Shown piece after piece: positions 1 to 8,648 of a stretch of 64,000 nt of DNA; position 1 is the stretch's first letter, and each line of letters opens with the position of its first letter. The notes under the pieces are model-generated. The model was not told the origin of the DNA. It was given only the letters and a program-made list of their open reading frames with translations, and did no database searches. A program made the position numbers and the translations under genes. The DNA is from Desmodesmus armatus (lineage: Eukaryota; Chlorophyta; Chlorophyceae; Sphaeropleales; Scenedesmaceae). The stretch is taken from NCBI GenBank assembly GCA_007449985.2, contig VIIQ02000746.1, forward strand, positions 1-64,000, read 5' to 3'.

Positions 1-806
1 TCACTATGGGGGCTCGGGACCAACAGCAGGTGGGTGCGGTGACAGCAGTTCCTGGCAGGGGCAGTGGTGAGGCCGATTTCGCTCCAGCGGCTGGGTCCAC
101 CAGCATCTCGCCCCTGGCAGCGCGCAGCAGCAGCGGTCTGGCCGCTGTTTCAGCCAAGTCCGCGGGGCGCAGTGTGCCTCGCAGCAGCCGCTGTCAGCAG
201 GTCTATCTCTGGCGCAGCACTGGGCTCCTGTTGATGTCAGGCCCACCTCTCAACAGCGCAGCTGGCGTCGGCAGCACAGGCAGTGCCATCAGCAGCAGGT
301 CGGGCTGTCTGAAATCACACCAGCAGACGAGGACTGCCCCGCCTACAGCAGCAGCGGTGGCAGTGCCCGTTTGTCTGCTGGGCAGTCTACCCACACAGCA
401 GCAGCAGTAGCAGCGGCCCTTGCGCCGCTGCCCCTTCTTACAGTCCCGGCGAGCGGCTCACGTCAGAGGCCTTCTTCAGCCTTGTGCAGGCAATTTCAGC
501 AGCAACACAGGCCCCACTGGCAGCGACAGCAGCAGCTGCCACGTCAGTGCCGCCAGTGCGCAGCCGTAAGCCACGGGGCACTGAGCGTGTGGTGTCGGAG
601 TCACACAAGATGCAGCAGCAGCGCCCGCCCCGGACCCTACGTTAGTGCGTCTGCAGCACCAGCTGCGCAACCTCCAGACCCCAATGTCCATGCAGACCCT
701 CATTGCTACGGTCAGCGCTCCTGGTTTGGAGCAACTGCGGGCGGTGCTCACCCAGCTGGGCGAGGTGTTGGGCCTCCCCACTGGCTCATACGTCCAGTAG
801 CCGCTG

Positions 807-1663
807 GTGTTCTGGGCGCCCTGGCGGCCTCTATACTGCAGACCAGCAGTATCGACGAGGCTCCGGCATCCCCCGTGCAGCACCCCGGCAGCCCTGCAGG
901 TTTGGCTTCAGGCGCCCTGCCTTACAGCAGCCTGGCAGCGGCAGTACGCAGCGATGGGCAGCAGCGGCTCTGCGCCCGCTGCTGGTCCCTCTCGCATCAG
1001 CAGCAGCAGCAGCAGCCCCCGCGCGTCAGGACCGCCACCTCCTGCCACGCCTTACAAGGATGCAGTGCAGTCGGAGGTGGTCACTGTCCCGTTTACCACA
1101 CCCATCACGGTGACAGGTGGGGTTCAGGGGCGCCACTTTGGGACGGTTCTCGACATTGGGTGTACTTACTCAATCATGAACAAACCGTGGCTGCGCAAGA
1201 ACAGCCATGTGTTCTTTTACCCCGGCAGCCCTGTGGAGCTGCTGGCCTTCGAGCCGCCCGCCCCCTCCCTGGGTGTCATGCTGGGCGACACACGCAGCCA
1301 GGCGACACACCTGCTGCGCAACGTGCCTCTTGAGCTGGGTGACGGCATCTACAGGGTCAACTTCTGGTCATGCCGCACTCCATGTTTGACGTGGCGCTTG
1401 GGCTTGAGTTTATGGACGCATACGCGGCGCGTGTGTCCACCAAGGCTTACGGGCTGCCCGGCACGGGCCCCAGCTATACATCCCTACCCCGCGCTCCTTC
1501 TGCCGCCGCAGCCTGCAGCAGTCCTGGCCCGCCGGGCAGGCCTTCTACCACAACAAGGTACCGGGCCACTTCACCATCAGCAAGCAGCGTTACAACGCTG
1601 TGCAGGTGGCGCCCAGCTCCCTCTCTGCCTAGAGCAGTAGGGTGCCGCTTCAGAGTGTCTTAG
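807..1663 (+). pseudogene. gag-protease remnant of the gypsy element, frameshifted
   Basis: A Ser/Pro/Ala-rich stretch (gag-like) is followed by a retropepsin-like core reading TVLDIGCTYSIMN at about 1140-1180. Retropepsins normally have D-T/S-G; here the middle residue is Ile, which would remove the Thr/Ser that supports the catalytic Asp. The protease continues in another frame after about 1364 (VMPHSMFDVALGLEFMD), a shift of -1. A third frame between 1540 and 1632 also reads like protein (FTISKQRYNAVQV) and stops with TAG at 1630. All frames are closed by 1663, just before the pol frame opens. This pattern looks like decay rather than one programmed shift. Sequence before 807 has competing open frames and no clear product. 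Unspliced introns are an unlikely alternative. Confidence 0.55.
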
Positions 1664-1684
1664 TGTTGTTCTCGTCCGTTGTCA

Positions 1685-3349
1685 ATGTCTGTTGTTCATG
1701 AGTCTTTTGTGGAGCCCGCCTCCGAGCGTGGCCTGCCCTCTGAGGCAGATGTTGAGGCAGTCATGGCCGCTTTGCAGTTGCAGCGGGAGCGTTATGCTCA
1801 CCTCACTGATGAGCAGTTTCACCGGCTGCAAGTCTTGTTGTTTGCTTATGTGGATATCTTTTCTGTGGATGGGGCCTCTTTTGGGTGTGTGGCTCGGGAT
1901 AAAGAGTTCTATCATCGCATCCCAACGGGTGATGCTCGCCCTATTACTCAGCGCCCTTACAAGCTGAGTTATGCACAGGCTGTGTGGCTCAAGGGTGAAT
2001 TGGATCGGCTGCTCCAGTTGGGGGTCATTCGCCCCAGCAGTAGTCCGTGGATGTCCCCTGTTGTGATTGTGCCCAAGCCGAATGGGAGCTGGCGGTTGTG
2101 TGTTGACATGCGCTTGCTCAACAAGTGTACAGAGGCAGACCCCTACCCCCTCCCTACTGTTGAGGAGATGCATGCGGCTATGGGCGGTTGTGCCCTGTGG
2201 TCGAAGATGGATTTTGTGAGTGGGTTTTGGCAGGTGGAGATCCATCCTGACGACTGCCACAAGTGTGGTCTCACCACCCCTCATGGCAACTTTGAGTTTG
2301 TGCGTATGGTTATGGGCATGCAGTCGGCTCCCTCCACGTTTCAGCGTCTCATGGACACCATGCTGGCGGGAGTGGAGCATGCTAAAACGTATATTGACGA
2401 TACTTTTACCTTTACGCCTGACTTTGACAGTCAGATTGCGGCTCTTGAGCGTGTTTTTGAGCGCACCAGGGAGTACAAGCTCACCATGAACCCCCTGAAG
2501 TGCAGCTTTTGTGTTGAGGAAGTGGTTTGTTTGGGGCATTTGGTGTCCGCTGAGGGCATCAGTCCTGTGATGGACAAGGTGGCAGCCATTCTTGAGCTGC
2601 AGCCCCCTACTAATGCCAAAGCTATGCGTCGGTTTTTGGGCATGATGGAGCAGTACCGGAAGTACATCCCCCGCTATGCTCTCTTGGCGGCTCCTTTGCA
2701 GCTTATGTTGCGCCGCAATGTTGCGTATGTGTGGACGGATGAGGCTATTGTGTCTTTTGAGGCTCTGAAGGAAGCTTTGTGCTCGGCCCCCGTGCTGGCC
2801 TTGCCCAACTGGGAGCAGCCATTCATCCTCACCACTGATTGGAGCCGTGTGGCTATTGGTGCTGTATTGTCACAGGAGCATCCGGGTACGGGTGAAGAGC
2901 ACCCCATTGCTTTTGCTTCTCGTGCGCTTACCCCAGCTGAGCGGAACTATGCCGCCACTGAAGGGGAGTGTCTTGCTGTCAAGTGGGGTGTGGATAAGTT
3001 TCATTATTATCTGCATGGCCGCCACTGGCAGTTGCGCACTGACCACAAGGCCCTTGAGTGGCTCAATACTGCTAGATTCACCAACTCCAAGCTGGAGCGG
3101 TGGGCTATGCAGTTGCAGGAGTATGATTTCGATGTTGAGTATATCCAGGGTTCTACTAATGTGGTGGCTGATTATTTGTCCCGTGCCTCTGAAGCCACCC
3201 TTGAGCGGGAGGATGGCACGCGTGAGTCTGTGGTGTGTGGTGTGGCTGGTGGTGTGGTGCCCTGCAGTTCTGCTTGGCCTGCCGAGGCCGCTAAGCAGGC
3301 AGACTTTGATTCTGTGGTTTGTGATGTATGCCAAGACCCAGGGGGTTTG
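1685..3349 (+). CDS. gypsy pol, first part: reverse transcriptase and RNase H
   Basis: RNA-dependent DNA polymerase and RNase H of the retrotransposon. The palm motifs run in order: KPNGSWRLCVDMRLLN, SKMDFVSGFWQ, GLTTPHGNFEF, then the catalytic YIDD box at 2390-2401 (the second position is Ile, commonly Val). The thumb has CLGHLVSAEG. RNase H follows with its acidic set visible: LTTDWS, GECLAVKW, LRTDHKAL and NVVADYLSR. The zero frame stays open to 3667, but homology ends at 3349 inside a PHD finger whose second half is in the -1 frame. ATG 1685 is the first ATG of this open frame; the natural protein may be fused to upstream gag. No stop or catalytic loss was seen, so this part looks competent. 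Confidence 0.92.
3343..3349 (+). promoter_or_regulatory. candidate -1 ribosomal frameshift heptamer GGGTTTG
   Basis: In the RT frame the codons read GG[G GGT TTG], which fits the X-XXY-YYZ rule for -1 slippage. After slipping, translation enters the integrase frame and completes the PHD finger with the right spacing. A short imperfect hairpin (about 8 pairs, one bulge) can form at 3368-3393. It begins 18 nt after the heptamer, further than the usual 5-9 nt spacer, so the structural support is weak. The alternative is an ordinary inactivating indel. Confidence 0.45.
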
Positions 3350-4890
3350 ATAACATGGCCATTTGTTCAGGTTGCAATCGCTGCCTGCACCTGCGTTGTG
3401 TTATGCCTCCCCAGTCCACAGTCCCCACCGGTGAGTGGTACTGCCCCGGTTGTGACCCGCTGTTTGGCAATCTGGAGGAGTTGTTTGATGCTGCGCCCAT
3501 CTTGCAGTACACAAGCTGTGACCCCTACTGCAATGAGGTTTTGCTTTCCTTTGTGCGCAGTGGTTATGATGAGGTTTTCTTGGAGGGTTTGCCTTCCCGC
3601 ACAGCGCGTATTGTGCGCCACAGGGCGGCTTCTTTGCGCCCTCACCTTCGATTGGATGGTTGGTTGATGGTCATGCGGCATGGCACGTCTGGTGTCCCGC
3701 AGTGGCTCACTTGCCCACCTTTGTCTTACCGCTGGGACATCATTCGCTGTATGCATGATGCCCTTGGCCATGCTGGTACCCGTCAGTTGAGCGCTAGCAT
3801 GAAGCAGCATTTCCACTGGCGTGGTTTGGATCGTGATGTTTCGTTGTTTGTTGCACAGTGTGATGCGTGCCAGCGGCGCAAGCTGGTCATTGCTGCGCCG
3901 CCGCCCCTCACTGAGCCCATTATCAGGGGCCCCTTTGAGCATGTTCATGTGGACTTGTGTGGTCCGTTTGACACGCCTGTGGCTGACCTGCATGGCAGGC
4001 TGTTTATGCCTGAGAAGCCGATCAAGGCGTATGTTGTCCTAATGATCGACTACTTCACCAAGGCCGCTGAGTTTGCTGTCGTGTATGACAAGCAGGCCCC
4101 GTCTGTGGCAAAAGCTTTTTATTATTCGTGGATTTGTCGTTATTTTGTGCCCTCTCATGTCACCACCGACAATGGGTCGGAGTTTTCCGATGAGTTTAAG
4201 CACTTGCTGGCGCGGCTTGGTATCAAGCATGTGCACACCACAGCCTGCCACCCCGCAGCTAATGGTGTTGTGGAGCGGCTGGTTCAGTCCTTCAAGGCCA
4301 TGCTTGTGAAGCATGTCAACGAGCACCCCCTGCACTGGTTGCAGAGTATGCCTGTCATGCGGCAGCAGTACTGGGCTCGTTTGCATACTGTTTTGGGCAT
4401 GTCACCGCATGAGATGGTTTTTGGTCGTCGGCCTGTTCCAGTCATGCCCTTAGCGCGCGAGTTTATCGCTGCCGCTACTGTGGCTGACGTGTCGGTTGTG
4501 CCTGACGAGTTTGGGTGCCCTGATCCCCATTCACATGTTTATCATATGCGGCGGTTGTTCGCGGGTTTCGATGCTACGGTGTTTCAGGCGATTCGGCAGC
4601 AGTTCGCCAAAAACGCAGCTGCTTGGCCGTTGCGTGGTGGCAGTAGTCGTGAGCTGGCCCAGTTGAAACCTGGTGATTTAGCTTTGGAGGTTGTGTCTGG
4701 GCCTGTTTCTACTTTGGGTGAAGCTGTCAAGGGTCCCTTCAGGGTTGTTGAGGTTCGCGGCAACGGTGTGGTGGTGCTTACCACGGGCAGCACTGACTTC
4801 AAGCAGGCTGTGCATTTCACCCGCAACATCGGCAACTTGGCTCGGTATCTGGATCGTGCTTCTGTGCGGGCTGCTATGGCGCAGTCGTAG
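3343..4890 (+). CDS. gypsy pol, second part: PHD finger half and integrase
   Basis: This frame lies at -1 relative to RT. It begins with the second half of a PHD finger (CSGCNRCLHLRC and GEWYCPGC); the first two ligands (CDVC) are in the RT frame at 3320-3331. Integrase follows: an HHCC zinc domain (HDALGHAG, then CDACQRRK), the catalytic core with D in HVDLCGPFD, D in TTDNGSEFSD and E in NGVVERLVQSF, and a C-terminal GPF module. It stops at TAG 4888-4890. Integrase inserts the cDNA into chromosomes. PHD fingers read histone H3 tails, so a PHD between RNase H and integrase could guide target choice; that is inference. There is no separate start codon of obvious quality, which favours frameshift expression. 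Confidence 0.9.
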   Translation, partial: GFDNMAICSGCNRCLHLRCVMPPQSTVPTGEWYCPGCDPLFGNLEELFDAAPILQYTSCDPYCNEVLLSFVRSGYDEVFLEGLPSRTARIVRHRAASLRPHLRLDGWLMVMRHGTSGVPQWLTCPPLSYRWDIIRCMHDALGHAGTRQLSASMKQHFHWRGLDRDVSLFVAQCDACQRRKLVIAAPPPLTEPIIRGPFEHVHVDLCGPFDTPVADLHGRLFMPEKPIKAYVVLMIDYFTKAAEFAVVYDKQAPSVAKAFYYSWICRYFVPSHVTTDNGSEFSDEFKHLLARLGIKHVHTTACHPAANGVVERLVQSFKAMLVKHVNEHPLHWLQSMPVMRQQYWARLHTVLGMSPHEMVFGRRPVPVMPLAREFIAAATVADVSVVPDEFGCPDPHSHVYHMRRLFAGFDATVFQAIRQQFAKNAAAWPLRGGSSRELAQLKPGDLALEVVSGPVSTLGEAVKGPFRVVEVRGNGVVVLTTGSTDFKQAVHFTRNIGNLARYLDRASVRAAMAQS

Positions 4891-4929
4891 GCTTGTGGAC
4901 ATGGCAGGTGATTTTTTTTGCTGCTGTGG

Positions 4930-4952
4930 CGGTAACAATCCTCGCGCTACAT
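4930..4952 (+). repeat. 23-bp direct repeat, copy 1 (copy 2 at 5619-5641)
   Basis: The 23 bases from 4930 (cggtaacaatcctcgc, then gctacat) recur exactly at 5619-5641, 689 bp downstream. The first copy is 40 bp after the integrase stop. The pair probably marks internal or terminal parts of the 3' LTR, since the second copy ends in TACA followed by TG. It could equally be a remnant of two nested LTR ends. Confidence 0.6.
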
Positions 4953-5958
4953 AATGTAGTGCAGGGTCACTGCACAGTGTAGGTATGGTGTCAGCCGGGT
5001 TCTGGCTGTACCCTACTGTCACCTGGCCCTGGGTGCCTATACCTGCCAGCCTGTGCAGTGCACCTTGATCGGGTGGTTGTTGTCTTTCTCTTGTTTTGCG
5101 TGTGTTACCGCCACAGTTTGCAGCCCTGTCCCTCTGTCCCTGCCTGCGCCCGTTGTGCCGTTGCAGATTGGTGTGTTTTGTGTGTGGTCATTTGGCCGGC
5201 TGTCTTGTGCAGTTGCCAGTGTGGCTTGGCTGGTGCAGCTTTGAGGTTGGTGTGGTTTCTCTTTTGGTGGGTCTCAGGCTTGTTTGGTTGGGGGGGAACG
5301 GCCTAGGCCTGACACAGCTTGGTGTAAATGCATGCAATGCTGTGTCATTCCTAGCAGAGTCGGATCAGCCTGAGCCCCACAGTAAGGTTGTGAGGGTTGC
5401 AGTGGTTGGAGCAGTTGGAGCAGTTGAAGCAGTTGGAGAAGTCCTGTGGTAGCAGTTGTGGCAGCAAGCCGTGGCAATTGCAGCAGGTGTGTCAGGTTTG
5501 AGCCCGCATGTGTGTACAACACACTGTGAAGGGCCAGGTTCAGGTCAATGTGCTGACAGTGTCATGCACTTGGAAAGGATGTGCCGCCCAAAAGTGGTGT
5601 GCGTCGTCCAAAACAACTCGGTAACAATCCTCGCGCTACATGTGTCCTGTGATGGAGTACGCTTTGAGGCACAATGCCATTGCATGATGCACCTGTTCAA
5701 GGCAGCCCCCGACGACTCACCTTGCCGCAATATGGGGGGGGGGGAGAAAATGTTACACGCACACACATTCGCCGCACATCAATGGCATTGCCTGCCAGGG
5801 TTGAACCGGTCGAAACACTAAGGTTGCAACACTAATATGCAGTGGCACTATGCACCCAGTACTTCATACAGTGGGCCCTCCTGCTGCAGCTGGAGCAAGG
5901 CAGTGCGAGGTCCAACGACAGTCCAACACAACCCAAGCCCCAACCCTGCCCCGCTCAC
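4953..5958. other. no gene seen; probable 3' LTR and junction with host DNA
   Basis: This stretch has short unrelated open frames only. It contains GT-rich sequence, a run of gagcagttg-type repeats at 5405-5445, a G-tract near 5737, and the second 23-bp repeat at 5619-5641. The retrotransposon must end in this interval, but the exact LTR edge cannot be fixed without the 5' LTR. Homology to the Q/A-rich gene family on the minus strand begins by 5959. Confidence 0.5.
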
Positions 5959-6920
5959 CGGAGCCACCAATGGCACGCTGCCTGGGAACACCTGCAGGCC
6001 TGGGCCCTCACCAGCATGGCTGATCATTTTAGCAAACTGGTTTCTGTAAAGCTTGCCTGCCTCAGCCAAGACCGGCATGGTGTGCAGCAACAGCTGGAGA
6101 CCTTCACTGCTGAGGAGCTGCACACAGCACAACACGACACAACTTGTGTTGTCACTGATCAGCTAGTTGACGGGATGAATGAGTGCCATTTCCCTGGTGT
6201 CTGTTAGTGCGATATGTGGCACCGTATTGTGATGAATGCCTGCCCAACATAAAACACCATCGCTCAGCACCTGTGAGTGCTACTGCAGCTTACCCGTTCT
6301 TGCAGGACCACCGCGTGAGGGGCACCACCACCAGCCAGCGCCTCCTTGATTTTGTTTGTAGGCAGCCCACCCAGTAGCAGCTGTCCTCGCTTCTCGTGCA
6401 GCTTTCCTTTCACGCGGGTGAGGATAGCCCGAAAAGGCTCAAGTGCCTGAGTGGTGCTGACTGCTCCCGAGCCTGAAGATTGTGCTGCTTGCTGCAGCTG
6501 CTGCATGATGGGATGCTGCAGCACATACCCCTTGTTGTCCCAGGCAGCTGGGTGGCTCACAAAGGACACCTGAACTGGGCAGCTGCCATGTGCAAACTGC
6601 AGGGCTTCAATGTCTGTGCACAACGCGCTGGCTATCGCAAAGCGGTAGGCATTGTTCAGATTGGAGTAGCTCTGGACAAGATGGGAGTAGGGCTTGTGCA
6701 AGATGGGCCTCTGGTGTGCCAAGGTTGATTGCAGCCCCCTGCCTGTGCGCTGTTGCTGCCTGCAGACAAGCTTACTGCCACTGGCCTCTGGGCCGGTGCT
6801 GACTGACTCTGATTCGCCCTGGCTGCTGCTCTGTGTGTCTGGGTCTCTAGTGGGTGTCTGGCTGGCCCCTGATTTAGCAGCAGCCTGCCAGCTGGTCTGA
6901 GCCTGCCTCAGTGCACACGC
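5959..6920 (-). pseudogene. Q/A-rich family copy P3, two exons only
   Basis: Read from right to left. Exon 6294-6920 (209 codons, open throughout) starts after a CTGCAG acceptor and ends CGG|GTAAGC. It carries the family block CTDIEALQFAHGSC and the end VVLQER. Exon 5959-6117 carries LLLHTMPV and GLQVFPGSV and ends before GTGAGC. Phases match the other two copies. The downstream exons found in P1 and P2 are absent, because the retrotransposon region begins here, so this is a 3'-truncated gene. I do not recognise the family; composition suggests a nuclear regulatory protein, but nothing proves a role. No start codon exon was found to the right. Confidence 0.6.
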
Positions 6921-8648
6921 CTGCAGGGGCAGCAACACAAAACCCCTGGCTGGACCACTGCAAATACAAACATACTTCCGTATGTACTGTCATATATATG
7001 AGTGATGTATCTTTCGTTGCACACAGGGGGCCTGGCTCTTGTTGACAGTGCCCCACCCTAGGAAGGTGCTAGCTAGGGCCTTGGGGTGCAAAAAAGATAG
7101 GCAAGGCATGTGGGACGGCGTTGTGCAGAAACACGAAAGCTTAGGGGTTGCCTCAACTCGGCTCTACAGCAGGGTCACCTGCTGGACCCCTCTCCACGTC
7201 TGCACTCCACCTCCACTCCAGGCTCCACACCCCTGGCCCGCAGTCCGCAAGCTCGCGCAGGCTGCCAAGAGCATATTGGAGAGATGTTGAATCTGACTGC
7301 CAGGCGCCTACTGCTTGGCACTGCTGTCAGGTGGATTGCAGAAAGTCGCGATCTGGATCAGGCTGCCAGCTGTTTTGATGCGATGTAGCTGCGACCGCCC
7401 TGCTTTGTTGGAGCAATAACCATCAAAAGTTGTGCGTTTTGAAATGAACGGTGAAGAGAGTACGTCGCAATGGCTTGTGGTTGCACGTGGATGTGCATGT
7501 GCAAGCTTTCTGATGCATCTGCAGTGGGATCAACAACGTTAGTGCATTTTGATGGCCGACTCCCAAACAGCAAAGCCAGATTCGTTTGGCCTAAATACTT
7601 CTTTTACAAGCCACAAGCACACCCAACAGCCAACTGACAGTGCATGTGAGGCCTGCTAGACAATCAGCAACCAACATGCATGTTGGCATATGACTCACAC
7701 GCAGCCTACACAGGCCGTGAGGGTGTGCACAGCTAGACACCCTGCTAACCAGCCAACCAGCATTCAGAACCCTGCCAACTGCATTGAGCAACAGCAAGAG
7801 GTCCCAGGGCGCCCACCACGCTGCCCAACCTGTCCACCCCCACCCAGCTGCTGCATGAGTCCATGCTGAGCCGCACCTGCCAGCTGCTCATGCGACATCA
7901 AGATCACTTGAAGGACAGAGCGGTCTGGTGTGGGACTGCTGTGTGACAGCTGGTGCAGCCTGGCAGCACTGGAACCGGGGGCATGTAGTTGAATCATGCT
8001 GCCCCTGACGGCTGCAATGGCTGTCGCTGCTGCTGCTTGGAGCCAGCAACATCCCTTGGAGCCAGCAACATCCCTGAAGTGAAGCCAGCAACACAGGGCT
8101 CCTGATGCCTCTGAGTCTGGCTATGTTGCTGGTGTTACAAGTCATCTAAGCTGGCTGGTGCAACCACCACCCTGCACAGCAGAAAGCACACAGGGTGGGA
8201 AGAAGGGTGGGAAGGGGCACTGCCTGCTGAAAAGGGGCTGGAGCACCACAGGTGCAAGGGGGAGGTCAGGGCCCTAAAACGTAACCAGGCTTGTTGGACA
8301 AGCAGCTCTGCTGCTGCTATTGACACCAACCCACCTGGCTTTGCCGCAGCAACCTTGCCGCCGGCTACAGCCTGCACCTTCCTCCCCTCTTGATGTGCTG
8401 ATATGTTTGCTGGCAGGGCTGGCTCATGCTGTGAGAGAGCACTGTTGGGGCGTCTTGAGGACACCACACCCAGCACCTGCTGGCCGCGATATTGCTGCTA
8501 GTGCGCTAGCTGCCTGCCAATGGTTGGTCAGGGCTGCAGGACCATCAGCTGCCTGCCAGCAATTGGCACTGGGTGGGCAGTGGGTGCTGCTGCTGGTGGC
8601 ACTGAGACCCGTTGGTTTGCTGCACCGGTAGTTGCTGGGTCAGGGCTG
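6921..8648. other. no intact gene; decayed 3' tail of copy P2
   Basis: From about 7760 to 8640 the minus strand resembles the Q/A/P-rich tail of copy P1 near 17880-17960, for example a shared ACACCACACCCAGC and the neighbouring Ser/Pro/Gln-rich reading, but with stops and frame changes. A tandem pair of an 18-19 bp unit (ggagccagcaacatccct) lies at 8039-8076. I see nothing interpretable between 6921 and 7760. Confidence 0.45.

Larger units (their letters stand above)
1..4952 (+). mobile_element. Ty3/gypsy LTR retrotransposon, left end outside window
   Basis: Seen: gag-protease-like frames, then reverse transcriptase, RNase H, a PHD-type zinc finger and integrase in the Ty3/gypsy order (RT-RH-IN). 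The pol catalytic residues are all present, while the gag-protease part changes frame several times. Integrase ends with a GPF motif (KGPFRVVEV), which in Ty3/gypsy elements belongs to the GPY/F module. The 5' LTR lies outside the window, so LTR length, age and target-site duplication cannot be read. The 3' LTR probably begins soon after the integrase stop at 4890, but its limits are not certain. The pol codons are less CAG-rich than the neighbouring host genes, which fits a mobile origin. Confidence 0.9.

Noticed and set aside
1..800. Several overlapping plus-strand frames before the protease
   Set aside because: They belong to a decayed or frameshifted gag region; no single frame has a recognisable capsid or zinc knuckle.
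1682..2539. 285-codon open frame antisense to the reverse transcriptase
   Set aside because: It mirrors the codon structure of the strongly conserved RT frame and has no domain of its own.
3368..3393. Hairpin as a frameshift stimulator
   Set aside because: Short, bulged and 18 nt from the heptamer, so it is noted but not called as a feature.
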